From Microbaculum marinum (GTDB lineage Bacteria; Pseudomonadota; Alphaproteobacteria; Rhizobiales; Tepidamorphaceae), in NCBI RefSeq assembly GCF_042646165.1, contig NZ_JBHRTC010000011.1: a DNA stretch of 64,000 bases. One strand, 5' to 3'. Every line of letters begins with the position of its first letter. The stretch's first letter is position 1. Shown here piece after piece: positions 35,828 through 44,048 of this stretch. A program made the translations under genes and the position numbers. A model generated the notes under the pieces. The model saw nothing but the letters and a program-made list of their open reading frames with translations, had not been told where the DNA came from and made no database searches.

Positions 35828-37306
35828 ATGATCCGCTTCAAGAAGGACGCCTTCGCCGATGAGCGAAACGACGATCTCAAGGAGGTCGGCGTCACGCGGC
35901 AGCGCTCCGACGCACAGGGCCATGTGACCGGCCGCACGACGTTCTACGACGACCACAAGGTCCCGGGCATGCTCCACCTGCGGCCGGTTCGCAGCCCCCA
36001 TCACCATGCCCGCATCCGGTCGATCGACACGACGGAAGCGGAGCGGATGCCGGGGGTGGTCCGCATCCTGCGGGCCGGCGACGTGCCGCGCAACATCTAC
36101 ACAGTCCTGGAACTGATCGGCATCGGCCCCGCCGACGAGCCGGCGCTTGCGTTCGACAAGGTGCGCTACAAGGGCGAGCCGATCGTTGCGGTGATCGCCG
36201 ACACTATGGAAACCGCCACGATTGCCGCCTCGAAGGTCAGGATCGACTACGATCCGCTGCCGGCGGTCTTCGATGTCGAGGAGGCGATGGCGCCCGGCGC
36301 GCCGCTGATCAACGAGTATCACGGAAACAACTGGTACAGTTACGACGGCAAGGACCATCAGCCGGTGCGCATGGGTGACGTCGAGCGCGGCTTTGCGGAC
36401 GCCGACCACGTCATCGAGGAGCGCTACCAGATGTCGCCCATCGAGCATGCGCCCACGGAGACGCAAGGCTCCATCGCGGTGCCCGACACCGACGGCCGCA
36501 TCACGGTCTACACGAACACCCAGGGGCTGTTCTTCTCGCTGGACGTGACCGCCCTCATACTGCAGGTACCCTCGAACAAGCTGCACTTCATCGGCGGCAC
36601 CGTCGGCGGCGGCTTCGGCGGCAAGGTCGACTCGCTGGTCGAGCCGTTGTCGATCCTCGGCGCGATGCTGACGGGAAAGCCGGTGCGCTATCTGCTGACG
36701 CGCGAGGAGGAGATGCAGGCCGGCCCGCCGCGCGGCGCCGAGCGCATCTACATCAAGGACGGCGTCATGAACGACGGGCGCATCGTCGCCCGCAAGATGC
36801 GCATCTACGTCGATGCCGGCGCATACTCGCGGCTGACGCCCTACGGCGCGGTGAAGGCGGCGGCGCATTGTCCGGGCCCCTACACCATTCCGAACGTGCT
36901 GTGCGAAGCGCGCTGCGTCTACACCAACCGCACGCCTGGCACCGCGATGCGCGGTTTCGGCGTCACCGCGTCGGATTTCGCCCTGGAGATCCAGATGGAC
37001 AAGCTCGCCCGGCTGGTCGGTATGGACCCGATGGAGTTCCGTATCCTCAACGCCTATCGCGACGGCGACATGAAGGCGCACGGCAAGCGGACCTCCGGCG
37101 CAGCGCTGATCGAATGCGTTCAGGCAGCCTCGGAAATGGCGAACTGGCCGATCGGCGAAAAGTACAAGGCGATGTCGTCGCGTCAGGGCGGCGGCTGGTC
37201 GCCCTCCGACCCGCCAGCGCCCCCGCCGCAGCAACCAAGCGCGGGACAGCCGGCTCGGCCGGCGGTATCCAGCCGCTACGCAAGCATCTTCGGCGGGAGG
37301 AACTGA
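35828..37306 (+). CDS. Molybdenum hydroxylase Mo-binding subunit, N-terminal half (NdhL-like)
   Basis: A 492-residue protein matching the a/b hammerhead plus first molybdopterin-binding domain of the xanthine dehydrogenase large subunit. 'GGTVGGGFGGK' (with 'GGGFGGK') is the conserved Mo-cofactor loop and 'TAMRGFGVT' replaces the substrate-loop 'xxFRGFG' of xanthine dehydrogenases. The CO-dehydrogenase active-site 'AYxCSFR' is absent. A Pro-rich tail (residues about 460-485) precedes the stop. The C-terminal half of the usual single chain is the next gene, 2 bp away with its own GGAGG. This is the architecture of nicotinate dehydrogenase NdhL/NdhM. Substrate unknown. Confidence 0.92.
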   Translation: MIRFKKDAFADERNDDLKEVGVTRQRSDAQGHVTGRTTFYDDHKVPGMLHLRPVRSPHHHARIRSIDTTEAERMPGVVRILRAGDVPRNIYTVLELIGIGPADEPALAFDKVRYKGEPIVAVIADTMETATIAASKVRIDYDPLPAVFDVEEAMAPGAPLINEYHGNNWYSYDGKDHQPVRMGDVERGFADADHVIEERYQMSPIEHAPTETQGSIAVPDTDGRITVYTNTQGLFFSLDVTALILQVPSNKLHFIGGTVGGGFGGKVDSLVEPLSILGAMLTGKPVRYLLTREEEMQAGPPRGAERIYIKDGVMNDGRIVARKMRIYVDAGAYSRLTPYGAVKAAAHCPGPYTIPNVLCEARCVYTNRTPGTAMRGFGVTASDFALEIQMDKLARLVGMDPMEFRILNAYRDGDMKAHGKRTSGAALIECVQAASEMANWPIGEKYKAMSSRQGGGWSPSDPPAPPPQQPSAGQPARPAVSSRYASIFGGRN

Positions 37307-37308
37307 TC

Positions 37309-38319
37309 ATGGCCAAGAAGCGCGGACGCGGCATGGCGTCGGTCAACTACCCCACCGGAATGAATCTCGGCGGCGACCCGAGCCAGGCGCTCGTGCACGC
37401 CAATCCGGGCGGCAAGTTCATGGTGTCGCTGTCGAGCATCGACCTCGGCCAGGGCATGAAGACCATCGCCCGTCAGATCGCCGCCGAGACGCTCGGCGTG
37501 CCGACCGAGGACGTGGTCGTCGATACCGCGGATTCCGATACAGGTCCGCAGTGCATGGGCAGCTTCGCCTCGCGCGGCACCCACCGTGTCGGCAACGCGG
37601 TGATCATGGCGGCGAAGGAGGCCCGTGCCGTCCTGCTGGAGGCCGCCGCCGAAAAGCTCGAGGTGAACGCCTCGGACCTCGAGACCGACGGCAAGGGCAA
37701 CATCCACGTGCGCGGGGCGCCGGGCAAGTCGATCACCGTGCAGGACGCCGCAGCGGCCGGCCAGTTCGAGCAGGGCCGGACCATTTCCGGGCGCGGCATC
37801 TTCCTGGTGCCGCGGTCCTATCCGGATCCGTATACCGGCGCCATGGACCCGGCGACCTGCTATGCGCACGCCTGCACGATCGCCGAGGTCGACGTCGACG
37901 ACGAGACCGGCGAAGTGACCGTGCTGTCGGTCAAGAGCGCCTTCGAGATCGGCCGCGGTCTCAACCCCGCAATGGTCGAGCAGCAACTCGTCGGCGGCGC
38001 GTGGATGGGCATATCCCATGCGCTTTACGAGACGACCGAACCCTATTATCCGGACCGCTCGCATGGGCCGACCGACTTCGTCGAGTACCTGATGCCGGGC
38101 CCGGGGGATCTCGCGGAGCATGAACTGGTCATTCTGGAGCGCCCGGCGCCCGACGGCCCCTATGGCGGCAAGGGCATCGGCGAGATGTGCGCCACGCCCC
38201 CCATACCGGCGATTGCGAACGCCATATTCGATGCCGTCGGGGTCCGGGTCGACGAAATGCCGATCACCCCGGAGAAGGTCCTCAGAGGCATCAGGGCGCT
38301 GCGCGACGCGGCGCATTAG
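37309..38319 (+). CDS. Molybdenum hydroxylase Mo-binding subunit, C-terminal half (NdhM-like)
   Basis: A 336-residue protein equal to the second molybdopterin-binding domain of the large subunit. It starts at the inter-domain segment 'RGRGMASVNYP', shows 'SIDLGQGMKTIARQIAAE', the cofactor loop 'ASRGTHRVGNAV' and the catalytic Glu in 'GGKGIGEM' near the C-terminus. The ATG at 37309 has GGAGG 8 nt upstream, inside the end of the preceding gene. With the 492-residue partner it forms a full active site, as NdhM does with NdhL. Confidence 0.92.
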   Translation: MAKKRGRGMASVNYPTGMNLGGDPSQALVHANPGGKFMVSLSSIDLGQGMKTIARQIAAETLGVPTEDVVVDTADSDTGPQCMGSFASRGTHRVGNAVIMAAKEARAVLLEAAAEKLEVNASDLETDGKGNIHVRGAPGKSITVQDAAAAGQFEQGRTISGRGIFLVPRSYPDPYTGAMDPATCYAHACTIAEVDVDDETGEVTVLSVKSAFEIGRGLNPAMVEQQLVGGAWMGISHALYETTEPYYPDRSHGPTDFVEYLMPGPGDLAEHELVILERPAPDGPYGGKGIGEMCATPPIPAIANAIFDAVGVRVDEMPITPEKVLRGIRALRDAAH

Positions 38320-38353
38320 GGCAATGCACATTTGTCTCCCACGATTGCCCAAG

Positions 38354-38524
38354 CTCTCCCTCCCCCCTTGTGGGGGAGGGTCGGGGAGGGGGGGCTCCCG
38401 AACGGGCGACCCTCGATGGGTCGGCCAGGCGGCGGCTGCGTGCCGGAGCATGTCGTACCCGGCCATCGAGGCCGGCTGCGCTGTAACCCCACCCCCGACC
38501 CCTCCCCACAAGAGGGAGGGGAGC
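38354..38524. repeat. Palindromic repeat element, family B copy 2
   Basis: About 170 bp, from CTCTCCCTCCCCCCTTGTGG to its inverted end CCCACAAGAGGGAGGGGAGC. It contains the same internal blocks GACCCTCGATGGGTCGG and CCGGCCATCGAGGCCGG as the copy at 34280. The two ends could pair over about 20 bp to give a long structured RNA in the spacer between the Mo-M subunit and MoxR genes. Confidence 0.75.
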
Positions 38525-38553
38525 AGTGGTGCCCATCGACCGGCGTCACGCCC

Positions 38554-39429
38554 ATGATTACGCCAACCGACTTCGCCGATCCGGAGGCGCTCGCCGCCGC
38601 CTTGCGGGAGTCGCAGTACGTTGCCGACGAGGGACTGGCGACGGCCATCTTTCTGGCGCTCCGGCTCGGCAAGCCGCTGCTGCTGGAGGGAGCGCCGGGG
38701 GTCGGCAAGACCGAGGCGGCGAAGGCGGTTGCGGCGATCCTGGGCCGCCGGATGATCCGACTGCAATGCTACGAGGGCATCGACGCCGGCCACGCCCTGT
38801 ATGAATGGAACTATCCCCGCCAACTCCTCTCCCTCCGCCAGCACGGCGACGAGGCGACGGATCTCTACACCGACGAGTTCCTGATCGAGCGGCCGCTGCT
38901 CGCTGCGCTCAAGGAACCGGAGCATACCGTCCTGCTGATCGACGAGATCGACCGGTCCGACCACGAGTTCGAAGCCTTCCTGCTGGAGTTCCTCTCGGAC
39001 TTCCAGATCTCGATCCCCGAGACCGGCACGCGCCGCGCCAGCGTCCCGCCGGTTGTCATCCTGACCTCCAACCGCACCCGCGAGCTCCACGAGGCGCTGC
39101 GCCGCCGCTGCGTCTATCACTGGATCGCCTACCCCGAACCGGCCAAGGAAGCCGAGATCATCATGCTGCGTGCCGGCGATGTGGCCGAAGCCACGGCCCG
39201 CGCCGTCGCCGCCGCCGTCAGCGATCTTCGCGCGCTGCCGCTGTCGAAGCCCCCCGGCATCTCCGAGGCGGTGGAATGGGCGAACGCGGCGAGCCTGATC
39301 GAGGGCACCGGCGGTGCCCGCTGGCCGGAAGCGTTCCGCCGCGCCATCGGCGTCGTCGTCAAGGACGAGGAGGATCTCGACTATCTCGACGACAAGATCG
39401 GCGACATCCTCGACAGGGCCTGCGCATGA
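38554..39429 (+). CDS. MoxR-family AAA+ ATPase (CoxD-like)
   Basis: A 291-residue MoxR ATPase. Walker A is 'GAPGVGKTEAAK' at about residue 46, Walker B 'VLLIDEIDRSD', sensor 1 'VILTSNRTREL' and sensor 2/Arg region 'LRRRCVYHWI'. CoxD proteins of this type, with CoxE, mature the Mo centre of CO dehydrogenase. The position after the Mo-subunit genes and before a VWA gene reproduces that CoxD-CoxE pairing. The ATG at 38554 lacks a strong ribosome site; the family start fits it. Confidence 0.92.
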   Translation: MITPTDFADPEALAAALRESQYVADEGLATAIFLALRLGKPLLLEGAPGVGKTEAAKAVAAILGRRMIRLQCYEGIDAGHALYEWNYPRQLLSLRQHGDEATDLYTDEFLIERPLLAALKEPEHTVLLIDEIDRSDHEFEAFLLEFLSDFQISIPETGTRRASVPPVVILTSNRTRELHEALRRRCVYHWIAYPEPAKEAEIIMLRAGDVAEATARAVAAAVSDLRALPLSKPPGISEAVEWANAASLIEGTGGARWPEAFRRAIGVVVKDEEDLDYLDDKIGDILDRACA

Positions 39430-39451
39430 GCGGCGGCCGAAAATCCATCTG

Positions 39452-39561
39452 CACGCCATCCCGGTGGCAACGCTGTGGAGAGCCGGGATCGCCACGAACC
39501 GCAGCGCTGCGGCTTTCGGCGATCCCGGATCGGCTCGCTTCGCGATCCGTCCGGGATGACG
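39452..39561. repeat. Palindromic GC-rich repeat, family A copy 2
   Basis: About 110 bp, beginning CGCCATCCCGG and ending CCGGGATGACG, with the internal blocks GAGAGCCGGGATCGCC, GCAGCGCTGC and GGCGATCCCGGATCGG shared with the copies at 12300 and 39665. Confidence 0.75.
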
Positions 39562-39664
39562 CTCATGTGTTTGACTTGGCTCCTTCGCACCCTCAGCCGT
39601 CATGCGCTGACCGGTTCGGGGTATTCTTGGACACCATCGCCGGGAGTGGCGGTAAACATCTAAA

Positions 39665-39777
39665 CACGTCATCCCGGCCGCAACGCAGTGGAGAGCCGGG
39701 ATCGCCACGAACCGCGGCGCTGCGGCCCCTGGCGATCCCGGATCGGCCCGCTTCGCGATCCGTCCGAGATGACGTGG
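39665..39777. repeat. Palindromic GC-rich repeat, family A copy 3
   Basis: About 113 bp, CACGTCATCCCGG to GAGATGACGTGG, nearly identical through its centre to the copy at 39452 ('GGAGAGCCGGGATCGCCACG'). The ends are imperfectly complementary because of one G-to-A change in the right arm. Confidence 0.75.
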
Positions 39778-39940
39778 AGGTGTTTGGCCTGGCGACCCCG
39801 CACCCTCAGCTGTCATGCCCGGCCTGGTTCCGGGCATCCACGGTCGCCGGCGGCAGATGCTCATGGATTGCCGGGACAGGCCCGACAATGACGGCGGTGC
39901 GGTGCGAGGGCACCGTCGCGTCCGGCAGGGGAGCGAAGGC

Positions 39941-41077
39941 ATGACCCCGCTTCCCCGCGCCGCGCGGCCGCTGGCCGGCTTCTGCGCCTTTCTGCGGAAC
40001 TTCGGCTTCGCAGTCTCCGCGGACCAGATCGCGACCTTCCTGGCGGCGACAACGCTGCTCGGACCGCGCTCGATGGACGACATCCGCCGCGCAGGCCATG
40101 CCGTACTGGCGCCGCCGCCTGAGCGGATCGACGAGTTCGATGCGCTGTTCCGGGCCTGGTTCCACGGCGAGGTCGAAGCGATGCCGGCGGGGGACGACGC
40201 AGGCGAGGAGACGGTCGCGAAGGACGATCGCGGCGACCGCTTCCAGCCGCCCGAGGCGAGCGAGCTCAACGAATCCGGCGAGGCGTCGACGCGGGACGAG
40301 GTCCTGGCGTCGCGATCCTTCGAGGCGCCCGACGACCTGCATCTGCGGCGTTTCCGGCGCGAGGCACCCCGTGCCCTGCCGCGCCGCCGGTCGTTCCGCC
40401 GGCAGGCCTCGACGTCGGGCCGCTGGATCGACATGCGTCGCACGATGCGCGCCGCCGTCCGCAACGAGGGCGATGTGGCCGCCTTCGCCCGGGCGCGCCA
40501 CAAGCGGCGCCAGCGCAACATCCTGATCCTGATCGACGTTTCGGGGTCGATGAAGACGCACACGGAGGATTACCTGCGGCTCGCCCATGCGGTGACGCGC
40601 GCTGCCGACCGTGTCGAGACATTCACATTCGGCACCAGACTCACTCGAATCAGCCGGGCAATGCGGTTGAAGGACCGCGAGCGCGCCCTGTTCGAGGCCT
40701 CGCGGGTGGTCGAGGACTGGGACGGGGGGACGCGCATCGGCGAGGCGCTGAATGCCTTTCTGGCCATCCCGCGATTCGCCGGCTATGCCCGGGGCAGTCT
40801 CGTCATCGTCCTGTCTGACGGGCTGGAGCGCGGCGGTCACGACGAGATGGTCGACGCGGTGCGCCGCCTGGCACGACGCGCCTGGAAGATGGCATGGCTG
40901 ACGCCCCTCGCTGCCGATCCTCGCTTCCGGCCGGAGACGGCCGGATTGAAGGCGATCCTTCCGCTCATCGACGAACTCGGCGACGGAGGTTCCGTCGCGG
41001 CGATCTGCGATGTCATCCTGTCGGCGAGTCGTGACGAAGGATCTGGAGGGAACGCAAGGGAAAGGGCCGCCGGATGA
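39941..41077 (+). CDS. VWA domain-containing CoxE-like protein
   Basis: A 378-residue CoxE-type protein. The N-terminal helical part ('FCAFLRNFGFAVSADQI') is followed by a charged segment and a von Willebrand A domain whose MIDAS motif is 'DVSGS' at residues 199-203, with later 'WDGGTRIGEAL' and 'VLSDGLERGG'. ATG 39941 has GGGGAG 7 nt upstream; the frame extends 42 codons into the repeat region without a start signal. CoxE works with the MoxR ATPase to activate Mo hydroxylases. It overlaps the amidohydrolase gene by 4 nt. Confidence 0.92.
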   Translation: MTPLPRAARPLAGFCAFLRNFGFAVSADQIATFLAATTLLGPRSMDDIRRAGHAVLAPPPERIDEFDALFRAWFHGEVEAMPAGDDAGEETVAKDDRGDRFQPPEASELNESGEASTRDEVLASRSFEAPDDLHLRRFRREAPRALPRRRSFRRQASTSGRWIDMRRTMRAAVRNEGDVAAFARARHKRRQRNILILIDVSGSMKTHTEDYLRLAHAVTRAADRVETFTFGTRLTRISRAMRLKDRERALFEASRVVEDWDGGTRIGEALNAFLAIPRFAGYARGSLVIVLSDGLERGGHDEMVDAVRRLARRAWKMAWLTPLAADPRFRPETAGLKAILPLIDELGDGGSVAAICDVILSASRDEGSGGNARERAAG

Positions 41078-41967
41078 CGAGACGGATCATAGACGCGCAT
41101 CACCACATCTGGCTGCAGAAGGACCTGCCCTGGCTGCTCGGGCCCATGCAGCCGCGCATCTTCGGCCCCTACGAGCCGATTCGCCGCGACTACACCATCG
41201 ACGAGTACCTGGACGACATCGTCGGCCTCGGCGTCGAGAAATCGGTCTACGTGCAGGCCAACTGGGCCAGAGACCGCTTCGAGGACGAGGTTGCCTGGGT
41301 CTCCGCCAACGGCGACAAGACGGGCTGGCCGCACGCGATCGTCGGCTATGCGGATTTCATGGTCGAGGACGTGCGTCCCCAGCTCGACCGTCTGGCCAAA
41401 TACGAGCGCATGCGCGGGGTGCGGATGCAGCTTCACTGGCACGAGAACGAAATGTACCGGTTTGCGGAGCGTCCCGATATCTGCCGCGACCCCGCCCTGC
41501 GTCGCAACATCGCGCGGCTCGCCGACTACGGGTGGTCGTTCGACCTGCAGGTCTTCGGGCCCCAGATGTCGGACGCGGCGGATCTGGCCGCCGACATTCC
41601 GGACGTCACGTTCATCCTGCAGCACGCGGGAATGCTGGAAGACCTGTCCGATCGCGGCTGGGAAGAGTGGCGGACCGGCATGAAGATGCTGGCCGCCCGG
41701 CCCAACGTCGTCTCCAAGCTGTCCGCGTTCGGCACCTTCGTGCACCGCAACGATCCGAAGCTGATATCCGACATCATGCGGGAGACGGTCGCGATGTTCG
41801 GCTCGCGGCGGTGCATGTTCGGTTCGAACTTCCCCATCGAGAAGCTGTGGACCGACTACGGCTCGCTGCTGCGGGCGCACCTGGATGCGGCGCGCAGGCT
41901 GGACGCAGGCGCCCAGGACGACATTTTCTGGAACACCGCGACCCGGATCTACAGGCTCGCGGACTGA
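41074..41967 (+). CDS. Amidohydrolase-2 family TIM-barrel hydrolase (COG3618-like)
   Basis: A 297-residue metal-dependent hydrolase. HxH is in 'IIDAHHHIW' (residues about 5-13), 'YVQANWARDRFEDEV' and 'GVRMQLHWHENE' are COG3618-like, 'ILQHAGML' supplies another His and 'FGSNFPIEKL' replaces the usual 'ATDWP' Asp block with Asn, a form also known in this branch. Members hydrolyse lactones or cyclic amides. ATGA overlap with the CoxE-like gene ties it to the Mo hydroxylase; ring hydroxylation followed by hydrolytic opening is a plausible order (inference). Confidence 0.88.
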   Translation: MTRRIIDAHHHIWLQKDLPWLLGPMQPRIFGPYEPIRRDYTIDEYLDDIVGLGVEKSVYVQANWARDRFEDEVAWVSANGDKTGWPHAIVGYADFMVEDVRPQLDRLAKYERMRGVRMQLHWHENEMYRFAERPDICRDPALRRNIARLADYGWSFDLQVFGPQMSDAADLAADIPDVTFILQHAGMLEDLSDRGWEEWRTGMKMLAARPNVVSKLSAFGTFVHRNDPKLISDIMRETVAMFGSRRCMFGSNFPIEKLWTDYGSLLRAHLDAARRLDAGAQDDIFWNTATRIYRLAD

Positions 41968-41977
41968 GGTGGATTTT

Positions 41978-43228
41978 ATGGCGGAGTTGCGCGACGTCGC
42001 CGAACGGTCGGACGGGGAGACGGTCTCCGCCGTCCATCTGGACGCAGTCGGCGGTATCGCCGGCGACATGTTCGTCGCTGCGATGCTGGATGCCCGGCCG
42101 GACCTGTGGTGTCCGGTCGAGGAGGCGGTCGCGGCGATGGAACCGCCGGCAGGGCTGGCCTACAGGCTGGAGGATCACTCCGACGGCGTCCTCAACGGCA
42201 TGCGGTTCACCGTCGAGGAGCCGGTGTCCGCGCACTCGGGGCATCACCACCACACCCATTGGCGGGACATTCGAGGGCGGATCGAAAGTGCCCCGCTCGG
42301 CGCCGAGACGCGCCGGGCCGCATTGGGAATCTTTGCTGCGCTCGCCGAGGCGGAGGCCGCCGTGCACGGTGTCGACGTGGACGACGTCGCATTCCACGAG
42401 GTCGGTGCATGGGATTCGATCGCCGATATCCTCGCCGCTGCCGCGGTGATCGCGACGATCGGCCCGTGCCGGTGGTCCGTCGGGTCGCTGCCGCGCGGGA
42501 GCGGACTCGTGAAGACCGCCCACGGAATGCTGCCGGTTCCCGCGCCGGCCGTCGTGCGCCTGCTCGCGGGCTATTCGCTTGTCGATGACGGCGAGACGGG
42601 CGAGCGGATCACGCCGACCGGCGCCGCGATTCTCAAATTCCTCGGGGCGACGCAGGAGCCCGATCCGGTGCCGCGCCCGCTCTCCGGTTCGGGCTTCGGT
42701 TTCGGCAGGCGGACGTTTGCTTCTCGCAGCAATGTCCTCCGTGCGACGCTTTATGCGGCGCCTGCCGAGGTCCGCGGGGCACGAGGGCTCCGCACCGATG
42801 AGGTGGACGTGCTGCGTTGCGAGATCGACGACCAGACGGGTGAGGACCTTGCAATCGCTCTGGATCATATCCGCGGCGCCGATGGCGTTCTCGACGTCTG
42901 CCAGTGGCCGGTGATGGGAAAGAAGGGGCGGGTCGGAATTGCGCTGCAGGTGCTCGTGCGCCCCGATGCGGCCGACCGTGTCGCCGCGATGTGCCTGGAT
43001 GAGACGACGAGCCTGGGCATACGCCGGCGGCGCGAGCGTCGCGCGATCGTCGCCCGGGAGAGCCGCATGAGCGGCAACATCCACGTGAAGGTTGCCAACC
43101 GGCCGGCAGGAACGACCGCCAAGGCGGAAGCCGACGACATCGCCGGCGTCGACGGGCATCGCGAACGGCGGCAAAGGCGGGAGGCGGCGGAAGCAGCCGT
43201 GCTCGCGGGTGATGTCGATCATGACTGA
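41978..43228 (+). CDS. larC: Nickel insertion protein LarC (nickel-pincer nucleotide cyclometallase)
   Basis: A 416-residue LarC, which inserts Ni into the pincer nucleotide using CTP. 'HLDAVGGIAGDMFVAAML' is the N-terminal signature, a His-rich metal loop 'SGHHHHTHW' follows at about residue 86, then 'FHEVGAWDSIADI', 'LVKTAHGMLPVPAPA' and 'EITPTG'-like 'ERITPTGAAIL'. The C-terminal CTP-binding domain ('DVLRCEIDDQTGED') is in the same frame, so no programmed frameshift is needed, unlike the two-part larC of Lactiplantibacillus plantarum. ATG 41978 has GAGGTGG upstream. It overlaps larE. Confidence 0.93.
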   Translation: MAELRDVAERSDGETVSAVHLDAVGGIAGDMFVAAMLDARPDLWCPVEEAVAAMEPPAGLAYRLEDHSDGVLNGMRFTVEEPVSAHSGHHHHTHWRDIRGRIESAPLGAETRRAALGIFAALAEAEAAVHGVDVDDVAFHEVGAWDSIADILAAAAVIATIGPCRWSVGSLPRGSGLVKTAHGMLPVPAPAVVRLLAGYSLVDDGETGERITPTGAAILKFLGATQEPDPVPRPLSGSGFGFGRRTFASRSNVLRATLYAAPAEVRGARGLRTDEVDVLRCEIDDQTGEDLAIALDHIRGADGVLDVCQWPVMGKKGRVGIALQVLVRPDAADRVAAMCLDETTSLGIRRRRERRAIVARESRMSGNIHVKVANRPAGTTAKAEADDIAGVDGHRERRQRREAAEAAVLAGDVDHD

Positions 43229-44048
43229 AGCGCCACCCGGCTCCGACGGCAGGCTCGCCGCCGTGCTGCGGGATTGCGGTAGCGCCGTCATCGCCGTCTC
43301 GGGCGGCGTCGATTCTATGTCCCTGTCGAGTTTCGCCCACCGGACGTTGGGATCGGACCGGATCCGCATGGTCCACGCAGTCTCCCCGGCGGTCCCGACG
43401 GCCGCGACGGATCGCGTCAGGCGCCAGGCAATCCACGAGGGCTGGTCCCTGCGCCTCGTCGACGCAGGCGAGTTCGCGGATGAACGCTACCGCGCAAATC
43501 CGGTCGACCGCTGCTTCTTCTGCAAGTCCAACCTCTATTCGGCGCTGTCGAGGCTGTCGGACGGTCTGGTGCTGTCGGGCACCAATACCGACGACCTGGG
43601 CGACTACCGTCCCGGCCTTGCGGCTGCCGAGGAACTGGGTGTGCGCCATCCCTTCGTCGAGGCCGGGTTCGCCAAGTCCGATGTCCGCGCGCTGGCCCGC
43701 CGGCTCGGCCTGCCGGATCTGGCCGCCTTGCCGGCTTCGCCCTGCCTGTCGAGTCGCGTCGAGACCGGCATCCGCATCGAGGCAGACACGCTGCAGCTCA
43801 TCGACGACATCGAGACCTGGCTGCGCGACAGACTGGAGCCGGAGACGGTGCGGTGTCGCCTCCGGCCGCAGGGCTTCTTCGTCGAACTGGACGCCGCAAC
43901 CCTGCAGGCTCTCGGGTCGGAAGGTCGGGTTCGGCTGATCCGCGGTGCCCGCAGTCGTTTCCCCGAACTCGCCGGCCGCGCCTTTGCCGTCGAAGCCTAC
44001 CGGCGGGGCAGCGCCTTCGTCGGCGACAAGCAGGTGGTCAACGGATGA
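43221..44048 (+). CDS. larE: Pincer nucleotide sulfurtransferase LarE
   Basis: A 275-residue ATP-pyrophosphatase family enzyme that thiolates the NPN precursor. The PP-loop 'SGGVDS' is at residues 27-32. Cys98 and Cys101 form 'CFFC', and Cys175 in 'SPCLSSR' aligns with the sacrificial cysteine of L. plantarum LarE. From memory, three-Cys LarE proteins carry a [4Fe-4S] cluster and act catalytically; this protein has that pattern. ATG 43221 overlaps larC by 8 nt; an ATG three codons earlier (43212) is possible. It overlaps larB by 4 nt. Confidence 0.93.
   Translation: MTEAPPGSDGRLAAVLRDCGSAVIAVSGGVDSMSLSSFAHRTLGSDRIRMVHAVSPAVPTAATDRVRRQAIHEGWSLRLVDAGEFADERYRANPVDRCFFCKSNLYSALSRLSDGLVLSGTNTDDLGDYRPGLAAAEELGVRHPFVEAGFAKSDVRALARRLGLPDLAALPASPCLSSRVETGIRIEADTLQLIDDIETWLRDRLEPETVRCRLRPQGFFVELDAATLQALGSEGRVRLIRGARSRFPELAGRAFAVEAYRRGSAFVGDKQVVNG

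Larger units (their letters stand above)
39430..39940. other. Intergenic region with two family A palindromic repeats
   Basis: This 511-bp gap, unusually large inside the operon, contains no supported gene. It holds two family A elements, about 39452-39561 and 39665-39777, as direct copies 213 bp apart, each followed by a related segment ('CACCCTCAGC(C/T)GTCATGC'), so the whole block looks like a tandem duplication. A further short dyad around 'CATGCCCGGCCTGGTTCCGGGCAT' is at about 39814-39838. Confidence 0.65.

Noticed and set aside
35828..38319. The split Mo subunit as a broken (frameshifted or nonsense) pseudogene.
   Set aside because: The second gene has its own GGAGG ribosome site and starts exactly at the inter-domain boundary; the first ends in a Pro-rich tail, and the NdhL/NdhM precedent has the same split.
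39430..39940. A CRISPR-like array, because of repeated blocks.
   Set aside because: There are only two copies, about 110 bp each and palindromic, without regular spacers or cas genes.
37276..40563. A 1095-codon - strand open frame over the Mo-M subunit, MoxR and VWA genes.
   Set aside because: It crosses several well-supported + strand genes and two repeat blocks and shows only compositional bias.
34484..41077. A carbon monoxide dehydrogenase (form I) operon.
   Set aside because: The large subunit lacks the AYxCSFR active-site loop and carries TAMRGFG instead; only the accessory genes resemble the cox cluster.
41978..43228. A programmed frameshift in larC, as in Lactiplantibacillus plantarum.
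   Set aside because: Both LarC domains are continuous in one frame here, so no frameshift is needed.
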